64,000 bases of DNA from Flagellimonas sp947499585 (GCF_044596045.1 NZ_CP138995.1:1550001-1614000); one strand, 5' to 3'; positions 7,506 to 16,386 are shown, counted from the first letter of the stretch. Made by a program: numbers and translations. The notes: generated from the letters alone by a model not told the origin.

Positions 7506-9638
7506 ATGTCAAGAGATTTAAAATTCACAAGGAATATAGGTATTGCAGCGCATATTGATGCTGGAAAAACCACTACTACAGAGCGTATTCTTTTTTACAC
7601 GGGTGTAAGTCATAAAATAGGTGAAGTACATGATGGTGCTGCCACTATGGACTGGATGGAGCAAGAGCAGGAACGTGGTATTACCATTACCTCGGCCGCA
7701 ACTACTTGTACATGGGAGTTTCCTATAGAAAATGGCAAGCCGACAGAAGATACAAAAGGATATCACTTTAATATAATAGATACTCCCGGACACGTTGATT
7801 TTACCGTAGAGGTGAATCGTTCATTACGTGTTTTGGATGGCTTGGTTTTCTTGTTTAGTGCGGTTGATGGTGTTGAGCCACAGTCAGAAACTAACTGGAG
7901 ATTGGCTGATAACTATAAAGTGCCACGTATAGGATTCGTGAACAAAATGGACCGTCAAGGATCTAATTTCTTAATGGTTTGTAAGCAGGTGAAAACCATG
8001 CTTGGTTCTAATGCTGTTCCAATTGTATTGCCAATAGGAGACGAGGCTGATTTTAGAGGAATTGTTGACTTGGCTAAGAATAGAGCTATAGTTTGGCATG
8101 ATGATAATTTCGGTTCAACATTTGATGTTGTTGATATTCCGGAAGAAATGAAAGCTGAAGTTAAGGAGTATAGAGCTGCTCTAATTGAAGCCGTTGCGGA
8201 GTATGATGAAGAGTTGATGGAAAAATTCTTTGAGGATGAAGATTCTATCACTGAAGAAGAAGTTCATGCGGCACTAAGAGCAGCGGTAATGGACAGGGCT
8301 ATCATTCCTATGATTTGTGGTTCTTCATTTAAGAACAAAGGAGTTCAGTTTTTGTTAGATGCTGTTTGTCGTTACTTGCCATCACCTATAGATAAGGATG
8401 ATATTGTAGGTACTGACCCTAATACGGGTAACGAAATTACCAGGAAGCCTGATGCAAAAGAACCATTTTCCGCTTTGGCGTTTAAAATTGCTACTGATCC
8501 TTTTGTAGGTCGTTTGGCATTCTTTAGAGCATATTCAGGTCGTTTGGATGCTGGTTCCTATATATTGAACAATCGTTCAGGTAAAAAAGAACGTATTTCT
8601 CGTATTTATCAGATGCATTCCAATAAGCAGAATGCCATTGATTATATAGAAGCTGGGGATATAGGTGCGGCCGTAGGGTTTAAGGATATTAAGACTGGTG
8701 ATACCATGTCGGCTGAGAAGCATCCTATTATCCTTGAAAGTATGGACTTTCCTGATCCGGTAATTGGTATTGCTGTTGAACCTAAGACTAAGGTTGATGT
8801 AGATAAACTAGGTATGGCTTTGGCTAAATTGGCTGAAGAAGACCCTACTTTTCAGGTAAAAACAGATGAAGCTTCAGGACAGACTATTATTTCTGGAATG
8901 GGTGAGCTTCACTTGGATATTATTGTTGATCGTTTACGTCGTGAGTTTAAGGTTGAAGTAAACCAAGGTGAACCACAAGTTGAATATAAAGAAGCACTTA
9001 CTAAAATGGCTGCTCACAGAGAAACTTATAAGAAGCAATCTGGTGGTCGTGGTAAGTTTGGTGACATTGTATTTGAAATGAGTCCTGCAGATGAAGATTT
9101 CGAAGGAACAGGACTTCAGTTCGTAGATCAAATTAAAGGTGGTCGTATTCCAAAAGAATTCATTCCATCAGTTGAAAAAGGATTTGCAGCTGCAATGAAA
9201 AACGGACCTTTGGCTGGATTTGAAATGGATACCATGAAAGTGGTATTGAAAGATGGATCTTTCCACCCTGTGGATTCTGATGCACTTTCTTTCGAATTGG
9301 CTGCAAAAATGGGTTATAAAGCTGCGGGTAAAGCTGCTGGCGCTGTTGTTATGGAGCCAATCATGAAGATTGAGGTAATCACACCCGAAGAGAACATGGG
9401 TGATATTGTTGGTGACCTGAACAGAAGACGTGGAACAATCAGTGATATGAGTGATAGAGCTGGTGCTAAAGTTGTAAAAGGTACCGTTCCACTTTCGGAA
9501 ATGTTCGGGTATGTTACTTCCTTAAGGACTTTGTCTTCAGGTAGAGCAACGTCAACTATGGAATTCTCACATTATGCAGAAACTCCATCGAATATATCAG
9601 AAGAGGTAATTAAATCAGTAAAAGGGGTAACCGCTTAA
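7506..9638 (+). CDS. fusA: Elongation factor G
   Basis: 710 residues, normal EF-G length. GTPase that drives translocation of tRNAs and mRNA on the ribosome and, with RRF, ribosome recycling. GTP-binding motifs are visible: AHIDAGKTT (G1, about residues 14-22), RGITITSAA (switch region with the conserved Thr), DTPGHVDF (G3) and NKMDR (G4). Domains II-V follow, including the domain IV segment GGRGKFGDI and a C-terminal RTLSSGRATSTMEF. Encoded in the classic str order rpsL-rpsG-fusA; tufA is not next, rpsJ is. No sign of the diverged second EF-G paralogue. Confidence 0.98.
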   Translation: MSRDLKFTRNIGIAAHIDAGKTTTTERILFYTGVSHKIGEVHDGAATMDWMEQEQERGITITSAATTCTWEFPIENGKPTEDTKGYHFNIIDTPGHVDFTVEVNRSLRVLDGLVFLFSAVDGVEPQSETNWRLADNYKVPRIGFVNKMDRQGSNFLMVCKQVKTMLGSNAVPIVLPIGDEADFRGIVDLAKNRAIVWHDDNFGSTFDVVDIPEEMKAEVKEYRAALIEAVAEYDEELMEKFFEDEDSITEEEVHAALRAAVMDRAIIPMICGSSFKNKGVQFLLDAVCRYLPSPIDKDDIVGTDPNTGNEITRKPDAKEPFSALAFKIATDPFVGRLAFFRAYSGRLDAGSYILNNRSGKKERISRIYQMHSNKQNAIDYIEAGDIGAAVGFKDIKTGDTMSAEKHPIILESMDFPDPVIGIAVEPKTKVDVDKLGMALAKLAEEDPTFQVKTDEASGQTIISGMGELHLDIIVDRLRREFKVEVNQGEPQVEYKEALTKMAAHRETYKKQSGGRGKFGDIVFEMSPADEDFEGTGLQFVDQIKGGRIPKEFIPSVEKGFAAAMKNGPLAGFEMDTMKVVLKDGSFHPVDSDALSFELAAKMGYKAAGKAAGAVVMEPIMKIEVITPEENMGDIVGDLNRRRGTISDMSDRAGAKVVKGTVPLSEMFGYVTSLRTLSSGRATSTMEFSHYAETPSNISEEVIKSVKGVTA

Positions 9639-9650
9639 TTTTTTAGCAAG

Positions 9651-9956
9651 ATGAGTCAAAAAATTAGAATAAAACTTAAATCTTACGATCACAATTTGGT
9701 GGACAAATCTGCTGAGAAAATCGTAAAAACGGTGAAGACAACCGGTGCTGTGGTTACTGGGCCAATCCCATTGCCAACACACAAGAAAATATTTACGGTT
9801 TTACGTTCACCTCACGTGAACAAAAAATCAAGAGAGCAGTTTCAATTGAGTTCGTACAAACGCTTGTTGGATATTTATAGCTCTTCATCAAAAACTATTG
9901 ACGCGCTTATGAAGCTTGAGCTTCCCAGCGGTGTTGAAGTTGAGATAAAAGTATAA
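9651..9956 (+). CDS. rpsJ: 30S ribosomal protein S10 (NusE)
   Basis: 101 residues. Small-subunit head protein; as NusE it also joins NusB in transcription antitermination and links NusG to the ribosome. Key segments are KIRIKLKSYDHNLVD, TGPIPLPTHKKIFTVLRSPH and the C-terminal LPSGVEVEIKV. Twelve bases after fusA, so the str and S10 operons are joined here. A 157-base structured gap separates it from rplC. Confidence 0.98.
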   Translation: MSQKIRIKLKSYDHNLVDKSAEKIVKTVKTTGAVVTGPIPLPTHKKIFTVLRSPHVNKKSREQFQLSSYKRLLDIYSSSSKTIDALMKLELPSGVEVEIKV

Positions 9957-9963
9957 GTTTAGT

Positions 9964-10079
9964 TCCCGTGCTGTTATAGACGGGAGACATGTCCTGAGCG
10001 TTTCGCAAGGGAAAAACGGAGAAAGAAAGAATCTGGGTCAGAGGATTTTCTTGACCCAATTTTTTTGCCAAGAAATTGG
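9964..10079 (+). promoter_or_regulatory. Structured gap between rpsJ and rplC, candidate attenuator / r-protein leader
   Basis: Three inverted repeats lie in this gap. (1) TCCCGT (9964-9969) with ACGGGA (9980-9985). (2) TGGGTCA (10034-10040) with TGACCCA (10052-10058), followed at once by A and seven T (10060-10066): the form of an intrinsic terminator. (3) CCAATTT (10056-10062) with AAATTGG (10073-10079), which overlaps the 3' arm and T-tract of the second. Such a terminator in front of ten-plus essential genes implies conditional read-through or control by a ribosomal protein; L4 does this in the E. coli S10 leader, but there the leader precedes rpsJ. Pairing is seen, function inferred. Confidence 0.55.
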
Positions 10080-10113
10080 TGTAATAAAAAGTAAACAATT
10101 AATAATTATATAT

Positions 10114-10731
10114 ATGTCTGGGTTAATAGGAAGAAAAATCGGTATGACCAGCATCTTCGACGAGAATGGAAAGAATATTCCATGTACCGTTATTGAAGCT
10201 GGACCGTGCGTGGTTACCCAAGTCAGAACCGAAGAGGTCGACGGGTACAGTGCCCTTCAGCTTGGTTTCGATGACAAGGCAGAAAAACGTGCAAACAAGG
10301 CTGAACTAGGTCATGTTAAAAAAGCAGGTGCTTCTCCAAAGAAGAAAGTCATTGAATTCCGAGATTTTGAAGGTGAACACAAATTAGGGGACACTTTAGG
10401 TGTTGACCTTTTTGTAGAAGGTGAATTTGTAGATGTAATAGGTACATCAAAAGGAAAAGGTTTTCAAGGTGTCGTTAAAAGACATGGTTTTGCCGGTGTT
10501 GGTCAAGCGACCCACGGTCAGCATAACAGACTAAGAGCTCCTGGTTCTATTGGTGCAGCATCTTACCCAGCTCGCGTTTTCAAAGGAATGAAAATGGCAG
10601 GTAGAATGGGTGGAGGAAGAGTAACAGTTCAAAACTTGAAAGTATTGAAAGTGGTTGCAGAGAAAAACCTTATTGTAGTAAAAGGTTGTGTTCCTGGTCA
10701 TAAGAATGCTTACGTAACAATTGAGAAGTAA
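10114..10731 (+). CDS. rplC: 50S ribosomal protein L3
   Basis: 205 residues from the ATG at 10114 (MSGLIGRKIGMTSIF). An in-frame upstream codon would add 21 residues but runs through the structured leader and has no counterpart in L3, so it is rejected. L3 is an early assembly protein of the large subunit whose long loop reaches the peptidyl-transferase centre; GASPKKKV, KGKGFQGVVKRHGF and the loop segment THGQHNRLRAPGSIGAASYP are typical. Its stop overlaps the rplD start (TAATG), suggesting coupled translation. Confidence 0.98.
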   Translation: MSGLIGRKIGMTSIFDENGKNIPCTVIEAGPCVVTQVRTEEVDGYSALQLGFDDKAEKRANKAELGHVKKAGASPKKKVIEFRDFEGEHKLGDTLGVDLFVEGEFVDVIGTSKGKGFQGVVKRHGFAGVGQATHGQHNRLRAPGSIGAASYPARVFKGMKMAGRMGGGRVTVQNLKVLKVVAEKNLIVVKGCVPGHKNAYVTIEK

Positions 10732-11360
10732 TGAAGGTTGCAGTTTTAGATATTAAAGGAAAAGAAACAGGAAGAAAGGTTGACCTTTCTGACGATGTTT
10801 TCGCTATAGAGCCTAATGAGCATGCCATCTATTTAGATGTTAAGCGATATTTAGCGCACCAAAGACAAGGTACACACAAGGCTAAGGAGAGAGCCGAGAT
10901 AGCAGGTAGTACAAGAAAGATTAAAAAACAGAAAGGAACTGGTACCGCAAGGGCTGGTAGTATTAAATCTCCTGTTTTTAGAGGTGGTGGTAGAATTTTT
11001 GGCCCAAGACCAAAAGATTACCAGCAAAAATTGAACAAAAATGTTAAGCGTTTGGCAAGAAAATCAGCCTTAACATTAAAGTCAAAAGACAAAGCTTTAG
11101 TGGTTGTTGAAGACTTCAATTTTGAAGCTCCAAAAACCAAGGATTTTAAAGCGTTTTTGACCTCTCTGGGAATAGAAAATAAAAAGTCTCTTATAGTGTT
11201 GGGCGATTCAAATAATAATGTATATTTGTCGTCGCGCAATTTGGAGCGTTCCGAAGTTGTAACAAGCTCAGAATTAAGTACTTACAAGATTATTAATGCT
11301 GGTAAGGTAGTGCTGACTGAAAGTGCTTTGGAAGGAATAGAATCGAACCTAAAGAAATAA
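10731..11360 (+). CDS. rplD: 50S ribosomal protein L4
   Basis: 209 residues. Lines the peptide exit tunnel with L22 and, in several bacteria, represses the S10 operon. The tunnel loop is recognisable: STRKIKKQKGTGTARAGS followed by PVFRGGGRIFGPRPKDY. The C-terminal Rossmann-like part has LIVLGDSNNNVYLSSRNL. Its ATG shares a base with the rplC stop. A possible regulator of the structured gap before rplC, by analogy only. Confidence 0.97.
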   Translation: MKVAVLDIKGKETGRKVDLSDDVFAIEPNEHAIYLDVKRYLAHQRQGTHKAKERAEIAGSTRKIKKQKGTGTARAGSIKSPVFRGGGRIFGPRPKDYQQKLNKNVKRLARKSALTLKSKDKALVVVEDFNFEAPKTKDFKAFLTSLGIENKKSLIVLGDSNNNVYLSSRNLERSEVVTSSELSTYKIINAGKVVLTESALEGIESNLKK

Positions 11361-11367
11361 GAATATC

Positions 11368-11658
11368 ATGAGTGTGTTGATAAAACCAATCATTACGGAA
11401 AAAATGACCGCAGACAGCGAGCTTTTCAATCGTTATGGTTTCTATGTTGACCCTAAGGCCAACAAACTTCAGATCAAAGAAGCGGTTGAGACTACCTATG
11501 GTGTTTCTGTGGACAAAGTACGTACCATGAACTATGGTCCAAATCGTAAGAGTCGCTATACAAAAACAGGAATCCAACACGGAAAAACAAATGCCTTGAA
11601 AAAAGCAATTGTTGATGTGGCGGAAGGCGATATTATTGATTTTTACAGTAATCTATAA
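11368..11658 (+). CDS. rplW: 50S ribosomal protein L23
   Basis: 96 residues, normal length. Surface protein at the tunnel exit that docks trigger factor and the signal recognition particle. Typical segments are LIKPIITEKMTADSE, the YGFYVDPKANKLQIKEAVE pattern and VDKVRTMNYGPNRKSR. Seven bases after rplD and nine before rplB. Confidence 0.97.
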   Translation: MSVLIKPIITEKMTADSELFNRYGFYVDPKANKLQIKEAVETTYGVSVDKVRTMNYGPNRKSRYTKTGIQHGKTNALKKAIVDVAEGDIIDFYSNL

Positions 11659-11667
11659 AGACGAGAA

Positions 11668-12492
11668 ATGTCAGTTAGAAAATTAAAACCGATAACCCCT
11701 GGACAGCGTTTTAGAGTAGTAAACGGATTTGACGCGATTACTACTGATAAGCCGGAGAAAAGCTTGCTTGCTCCGTTAAAAAAGTCTGGTGGTAGGAACA
11801 GTCAAGGAAAAATGACCATTCGCCATAGAGGTGGGGGTCATAAAAGAAGGTATCGTGTTATCGACTTCAAAAGAGATAAGCATGGTGTTGATGCTACTAT
11901 TGTTTCAATCCAGTACGATCCTAACAGAACTGCATTTATTGCACTAGTTGAATATAAAGATGGTGAGAAGAGATATGTAGTTGCTCAAAATGGAATGCAG
12001 GTAGGTCAGAAGGTTTCTTCTGGTACCAAGGCTGCTCCAGAAATTGGAAATGCACTTCCTTTAGGTGAAATTCCATTGGGTACCATTATTTCCTGTATCG
12101 AACTAAGACCTGGTCAAGGAGCTGTAATGGCAAGAAGTGCAGGTACTTTTGCACAGTTAATGGCAAAAGATGGAAAGTTTGTTACAATCAAATTGCCATC
12201 TGGTGAAACACGTATGATATTGGCCAATTGTTTGGCTACTATTGGAGCTGTTTCTAACTCTGACCACCAACTGTTGGTATCTGGTAAAGCAGGTAGAAGC
12301 AGATGGTTGGGTAGAAGGCCAAGAACTAGGCCAGTAGCTATGAACCCTGTCGATCACCCAATGGGTGGTGGTGAAGGAAGGGCTTCTGGGGGTCATCCAA
12401 GATCTAAGAACGGTATTCCTGCTAAAGGATTTAGAACTCGTTCTAAGACAAAAGACACAAATAGATATATCATAGAACGTAGAAAGAAATAA
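11668..12492 (+). CDS. rplB: 50S ribosomal protein L2
   Basis: 274 residues. One of the most conserved large-subunit proteins, needed for subunit joining and peptidyl-transferase activity. Visible hallmarks are GGRNSQGKMTIRHRGGGHKR, the SH3-like middle part, and the C-terminal MNPVDHPMGGGEGRASGGHP with the conserved His of the functional centre. The basic tail ends KDTNRYIIERRKK. Confidence 0.98.
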   Translation: MSVRKLKPITPGQRFRVVNGFDAITTDKPEKSLLAPLKKSGGRNSQGKMTIRHRGGGHKRRYRVIDFKRDKHGVDATIVSIQYDPNRTAFIALVEYKDGEKRYVVAQNGMQVGQKVSSGTKAAPEIGNALPLGEIPLGTIISCIELRPGQGAVMARSAGTFAQLMAKDGKFVTIKLPSGETRMILANCLATIGAVSNSDHQLLVSGKAGRSRWLGRRPRTRPVAMNPVDHPMGGGEGRASGGHPRSKNGIPAKGFRTRSKTKDTNRYIIERRKK

Positions 12493-12504
12493 AAGTAAAA
12501 GCAA

Positions 12505-12783
12505 ATGGCACGTTCATTAAAAAAAGGACCTTACGTTCATTATAGTCTGGAGAAGAAAGTCCAGAACAATATAGATTCAGGTAAGAAAACGGTTATCAAA
12601 ACATGGTCTAGAGCCTCAATGATAACACCAGATTTCGTAGGACAAACCATAGCGGTGCACAACGGGAGGCAATTTGTTCCTGTTTATGTAACTGAGAATA
12701 TGGTAGGTCACAAGCTTGGAGAATTTTCACCTACAAGATCTTTTAGGGGTCATGCGGGAGCTAAAAACAAAGGAAAAAAGTAA
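12505..12783 (+). CDS. rpsS: 30S ribosomal protein S19
   Basis: 92 residues. Head protein that pairs with S13 near the A-site tRNA and the intersubunit bridge. MARSLKKGPYVHYSLEKKV at the start and EFSPTRSFRGHAG near the end are diagnostic. Twelve bases after rplB. Confidence 0.98.
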   Translation: MARSLKKGPYVHYSLEKKVQNNIDSGKKTVIKTWSRASMITPDFVGQTIAVHNGRQFVPVYVTENMVGHKLGEFSPTRSFRGHAGAKNKGKK

Positions 12784-12790
12784 GTAAGCT

Positions 12791-13198
12791 ATGGGAGTTC
12801 GTAAAAAACAAATGGCCGAAAGGTTAAAAGAGGAGAAAAAGCAACTTGCTTTTGCAAAGCTTAATAACTGCCCTACCTCACCAAGAAAGATGCGTTTAGT
12901 AGCTGACTTGATTAGAGGAAAACAGATAGAAATGGCACTTGCAATTTTAAAGTTCAATTCAAAAGAAGCTTCTAGAAAATTGGAGAAACTTTTACTTTCT
13001 GCAATTGCTAACTGGGAGGCTAAGAATGAAGATGCAAGTATTGAAGATGCAGATCTTTTTATAAAGGAAATCCGAGTGGATGGTGGTACTATGTTGAAAA
13101 GATTGCGTCCAGCACCACAAGGTAGAGCACATAGAATTAGAAAACGTTCCAATCATGTTACCATGGTTTTGGAATCTAATAACAACGTTCAAAGCTAG
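12791..13198 (+). CDS. rplV: 50S ribosomal protein L22
   Basis: 135 residues, about 20 more than the E. coli protein because of a basic N-terminal extension (MGVRKKQMAERLKEEKK) that is common in Bacteroidota. The core has NCPTSPRKMRLVADLIRG and the tunnel-lining hairpin with GGTMLKRLRPAPQGRAHRIRKR. Lines the exit tunnel and is a site of macrolide-resistance mutations. Confidence 0.97.
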   Translation: MGVRKKQMAERLKEEKKQLAFAKLNNCPTSPRKMRLVADLIRGKQIEMALAILKFNSKEASRKLEKLLLSAIANWEAKNEDASIEDADLFIKEIRVDGGTMLKRLRPAPQGRAHRIRKRSNHVTMVLESNNNVQS

Positions 13199-13206
13199 AG
13201 TATAAT

Positions 13207-13923
13207 ATGGGACAGAAAACCAATCCGATAGGAAATCGCTTAGGAATTATCAGAGGATGGGAATCCAACTGGTACGGCGGTAAAGATTACGGCGATAAGC
13301 TGGCTGAGGATGATAAAATAAGAAAATACATCCATGCACGTTTGGCAAAAGCCAGTGTGTCTAGGGTTATTATTGAAAGAACTTTAAAGCTTATTACCAT
13401 TACTATTACTACGGCAAGGCCAGGTATTATTATTGGTAAGGGAGGTCAGGAAGTTGATAAGCTTAAAGAAGAGCTTAAGAAAATTACTGGTAAAGAAGTT
13501 CAAATCAACATTCATGAAATCAAAAGACCTGAGCTTGATGCCAATTTGGTAGCGGCAAGTGTTGCTAGACAGATTGAGAGCAGAATTTCATACAGACGTG
13601 CTATTAAGATGGCAGTTGCAGCAGCAATACGTATGAATGCAGAAGGTATCAAGATTCAGATTTCTGGACGTTTGAACGGAGCTGAGATGGCACGTTCAGA
13701 GTCTTACAAGGAAGGAAGAATTCCATTGTCAACTTTCCGTGCAGATGTGGATTATGCTTTGCATGAAGCGCATACTACATATGGAAGATTGGGGATAAAA
13801 GTTTGGATAATGAAAGGTGAGGTTTATGGTAAAAGAGAACTTTCCCCATTAATAGGATTGTCCAAAGGTCAAGGAAAAGGCGGCAAACAAGATGGTAAAA
13901 AACCACAACGTCGTAGAAAGTAA
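13207..13923 (+). CDS. rpsC: 30S ribosomal protein S3
   Basis: 238 residues. Forms part of the mRNA entry tunnel and helicase activity of the small subunit. N-terminal MGQKTNPIGNRLGI, a KH domain with RPGIIIGKGGQEVDKLKEEL, and the C-terminal SESYKEGRIPLSTFRADVDY are all present. Ends in a basic tail (GKKPQRRRK). Confidence 0.98.
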   Translation: MGQKTNPIGNRLGIIRGWESNWYGGKDYGDKLAEDDKIRKYIHARLAKASVSRVIIERTLKLITITITTARPGIIIGKGGQEVDKLKEELKKITGKEVQINIHEIKRPELDANLVAASVARQIESRISYRRAIKMAVAAAIRMNAEGIKIQISGRLNGAEMARSESYKEGRIPLSTFRADVDYALHEAHTTYGRLGIKVWIMKGEVYGKRELSPLIGLSKGQGKGGKQDGKKPQRRRK

Positions 13924-13943
13924 TAAGATAAAGTAAAGGTAAA

Positions 13944-14363
13944 ATGTTACAGCCAAAAAGAACAAAATTTCGTAAAGCCCAGAAGGGACGTATGAAAGGA
14001 GACTCCCAAAGAGGGCACCAACTTTCCAATGGAATGTTTGGTATTAAGTCCTTGGATTCACACTTCATCACTTCCCGTCAGATAGAAGCTGCACGTATTG
14101 CTGCGACAAGGTACATGAAAAGGCAAGGTCAACTGTGGATTAAAATATTCCCGGACAAACCTATTACAAAAAAGCCTCTTGAAGTACGTATGGGTAAAGG
14201 TAAAGGTGCTCCTGAATATTTTGTTGCAGTTGTTAAGCCAGGAAGAATCATGTTTGAGGTAGCTGGAGTTCCAATGGACATTGCAAAAGAAGCATTGAGA
14301 CTTGCCGCGCAAAAATTACCAGTGAAAACTAAGTTTATCGTAGCAAGGGATTATTCCGCTTAA
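13944..14363 (+). CDS. rplP: 50S ribosomal protein L16
   Basis: 139 residues. Positions A-site tRNA on the large subunit. MLQPKRTKFRKAQKGRMKG, IEAARIAATRYMKRQGQLWI and the conserved PVTKKP-like / RMGKGKGAPEY segment are diagnostic. Twenty bases after rpsC. Confidence 0.98.
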   Translation: MLQPKRTKFRKAQKGRMKGDSQRGHQLSNGMFGIKSLDSHFITSRQIEAARIAATRYMKRQGQLWIKIFPDKPITKKPLEVRMGKGKGAPEYFVAVVKPGRIMFEVAGVPMDIAKEALRLAAQKLPVKTKFIVARDYSA

Positions 14364-14381
14364 TTTTTTATTGAGAAGAAG

Positions 14382-14573
14382 ATGAAACAATCAGAGATAA
14401 AAGAACTTTCAATTGAAGAGCTAAAAGAAAGGTTAGCTGAACATAAAAAACAACACGCTGATTTGAAAGTAGCGCATTCAGTTACTCCTTTGGAAAATCC
14501 TTTACAAATAAGAAAAACGAGAAGGACGGTGGCAAGACTTGCAACAGAATTAACAAAAAGGGAATTACAATAA
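14382..14573 (+). CDS. rpmC: 50S ribosomal protein L29
   Basis: 63 residues, a short helical-hairpin protein next to the tunnel exit. MKQSEIKELSIEELKERLAE and the C-terminal IRKTRRTVARLATELTKREL match the family. Lies in the universal order between rplP and rpsQ. Confidence 0.97.
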   Translation: MKQSEIKELSIEELKERLAEHKKQHADLKVAHSVTPLENPLQIRKTRRTVARLATELTKRELQ

Positions 14574-14586
14574 TTGGTTCTGCCTT

Positions 14587-14844
14587 ATGGAAAAAAGAAA
14601 TTTAAGAAAAGAAAGAATAGGGGTTGTTACCAGCAACAAAATGGAGAAATCGATTGTGGTTGCAGAGGTAAAGCGAGTAAAACACCCTATGTACGGTAAA
14701 TTCGTTTTGAAGACCAAGAAGTATGTTGCCCATGACGAAAAGAATGATTGCAAAGAAGGTGACACTGTTAAAATAATGGAAACAAGACCATTGAGTAAGA
14801 CTAAATGTTGGAGACTGGTTGAAATCCTTGAAAGAGCTAAATAA
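14587..14844 (+). CDS. rpsQ: 30S ribosomal protein S17
   Basis: 85 residues. OB-fold primary rRNA-binding protein of the small-subunit body. RKERIGVVTSNKMEKSIVV, HPMYGKFVLKTKKYVAHDE and the closing ETRPLSKTKCWRLVEILERAK are typical. rplN begins three bases after its stop. Confidence 0.97.
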   Translation: MEKRNLRKERIGVVTSNKMEKSIVVAEVKRVKHPMYGKFVLKTKKYVAHDEKNDCKEGDTVKIMETRPLSKTKCWRLVEILERAK

Positions 14845-14846
14845 TT

Positions 14847-15215
14847 ATGTTACAGCAAGAATCTAGATTAAAGGTCGCGGACAACACTGGTGCAAAAGAA
14901 GTTTTGACCATCCGCGTACTTGGGGGAACAAAAAGAAGATATGCTTCATTGGGAGATAAGATCGTAGTTACTGTTAAGGAAGCTGCCCCCAATGGTACTG
15001 TAAAAAAAGGTTCTGTTTCAACAGCTGTTGTGGTTCGTACAAAGAAAGAAGTAAGAAGACCAGATGGTTCTTACATCCGTTTTGATGACAACGCGTGTGT
15101 GTTATTGAATCCTACAGGTGAAATGAGAGGAACTAGGGTTTTTGGACCAGTTGCCAGAGAGCTTAGGGACAAACAGTTCATGAAGATTGTTTCATTAGCT
15201 CCAGAGGTGCTTTAA
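14847..15215 (+). CDS. rplN: 50S ribosomal protein L14
   Basis: 122 residues, the standard length. Located at the intersubunit face and the binding site of the silencing factor RsfS. MLQQESRLKVADNTGAKE and NPTGEMRGTRVFGPVAREL are signatures. Confidence 0.98.
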   Translation: MLQQESRLKVADNTGAKEVLTIRVLGGTKRRYASLGDKIVVTVKEAAPNGTVKKGSVSTAVVVRTKKEVRRPDGSYIRFDDNACVLLNPTGEMRGTRVFGPVARELRDKQFMKIVSLAPEVL

Positions 15216-15231
15216 AAGAAATATCAGAAAG

Positions 15232-15543
15232 ATGAAGTTGAAAATAAAAACAGGGGATACGGTAAGAGTCGTTGCGGGAGACCACAAAGGCACTGAAGGT
15301 AAAGTACTTCAGCTTGACCGTGAAAAGAACAAAGCTATCGTAGAAGGAGCCAACATGGTTTCTAAACACGAAAAGCCAAGTGCAAAGAATCCTCAAGGAG
15401 GAATTGTGAAAAAAGAAGCTCCTATCCATATCTCCAATCTTTCGTTGATCGATCCAAAATCTGGAGAGAACACACGAGTAGGGTATGAAATGAGAGATGG
15501 AAAGAAAGTTAGATTTGCGAAGAAATCCAATGAAGTAATTTAG
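15232..15543 (+). CDS. rplX: 50S ribosomal protein L24
   Basis: 103 residues. Assembly initiator of the large subunit. An N-terminal KOW motif is visible (KIKTGDTVRVVAGDHKGTEG), followed by GGIVKKEAPIHISNLSLID. Two bases before rplE. Confidence 0.97.
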   Translation: MKLKIKTGDTVRVVAGDHKGTEGKVLQLDREKNKAIVEGANMVSKHEKPSAKNPQGGIVKKEAPIHISNLSLIDPKSGENTRVGYEMRDGKKVRFAKKSNEVI

Positions 15544-15545
15544 TT

Positions 15546-16097
15546 ATGAGTTACATTCCAAGATTAAAGACAGAATATAAGGAACGTGTTGTAAAAGCAT
15601 TGTCCGAAGAGTTTGGTTACAAAAACGTAATGCAAGTTCCAAAGTTGGAGAAGATAGTTGTTAGCCGTGGGGTTGGTGCTGCTGTATCTGACAAGAAACT
15701 TATTGATCACGCGGTTGATGAGTTGACAAATATTACCGGGCAAAAAGCGATTTCTACCCTTTCAAAAAAGGATGTTGCTTCTTTTAAATTGAGAAAAGGT
15801 ATGCCAATTGGTGCCAAGGTAACTCTTAGAGGAGAAAGAATGTATGAATTTTTAGATAGATTGATTACATCTGCACTTCCTAGAGTAAGAGATTTTCAAG
15901 GAATAAAGGCTACAGGTTTTGACGGAAGAGGAAATTATAGCCTAGGCGTTACTGAGCAAATCATTTTCCCAGAAATCAATATTGATAAAATCAACAGAAT
16001 TAACGGTATGGATATCACATTCGTTACTACTGCGGAAACAGATAAAGAAGCAAAATCATTGTTAACCGAATTGGGATTACCCTTTAAAAAGAACTAA
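15546..16097 (+). CDS. rplE: 50S ribosomal protein L5
   Basis: 183 residues. 5S rRNA-binding protein of the central protuberance that contacts S13 and P-site tRNA. The signature LEKIVVSRGVGAAVSDKK and the downstream IPIGAKVTLRGERMYEFLDR-like stretch are present, with the C-terminal GMDITFVTTAETDKEAKSLL. Confidence 0.98.
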   Translation: MSYIPRLKTEYKERVVKALSEEFGYKNVMQVPKLEKIVVSRGVGAAVSDKKLIDHAVDELTNITGQKAISTLSKKDVASFKLRKGMPIGAKVTLRGERMYEFLDRLITSALPRVRDFQGIKATGFDGRGNYSLGVTEQIIFPEINIDKINRINGMDITFVTTAETDKEAKSLLTELGLPFKKN

Positions 16098-16099
16098 AT

Positions 16100-16369
16100 A
16101 TGGCTAAGGAATCAATGAAAGCCCGTGAGGTAAAAAGGGCTAAAACGGTAGCAAAATATGCTGAAAAGAGAAAAGCTTTGAAAGAAGCTGGTGATTATGA
16201 GGCTCTACAAAAGCTTCCTAAAAACGCATCTCCAGTACGTATGCGTAACCGATGCAAATTGACTGGAAGGCCAAGAGGGTATATGAGAACATTTGGTATA
16301 TCTAGGGTTACTTTTAGGGAAATGGCGAATCAAGGTTTGATCCCAGGAGTTAAAAAAGCAAGTTGGTAA
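16100..16369 (+). CDS. rpsN: 30S ribosomal protein S14, zinc-free form
   Basis: 89 residues. Small-subunit head protein near S3 and S10. The C-terminal RNRCKLTGRPRGYMRTFGIS and FREMANQGLIPGVKKASW are diagnostic. Only one of the four Cys of the zinc-binding (C+) type is kept, and the chain has the long N-terminal part, so this is the zinc-independent form. Two bases after rplE. Confidence 0.97.
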   Translation: MAKESMKAREVKRAKTVAKYAEKRKALKEAGDYEALQKLPKNASPVRMRNRCKLTGRPRGYMRTFGISRVTFREMANQGLIPGVKKASW

Positions 16370-16386
16370 ACAGATAAAGAAAAGAA

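Noticed and set aside
10051..10113. Longer L3 with 21 extra N-terminal residues
   Set aside because: The extension runs through the hairpin region, and L3 proteins begin at the MSGLIGRKIGM-type start.
12157..12504. Minus-strand 115-codon frame in rplB
   Set aside because: Entirely antisense to conserved L2 sequence, with no family features.
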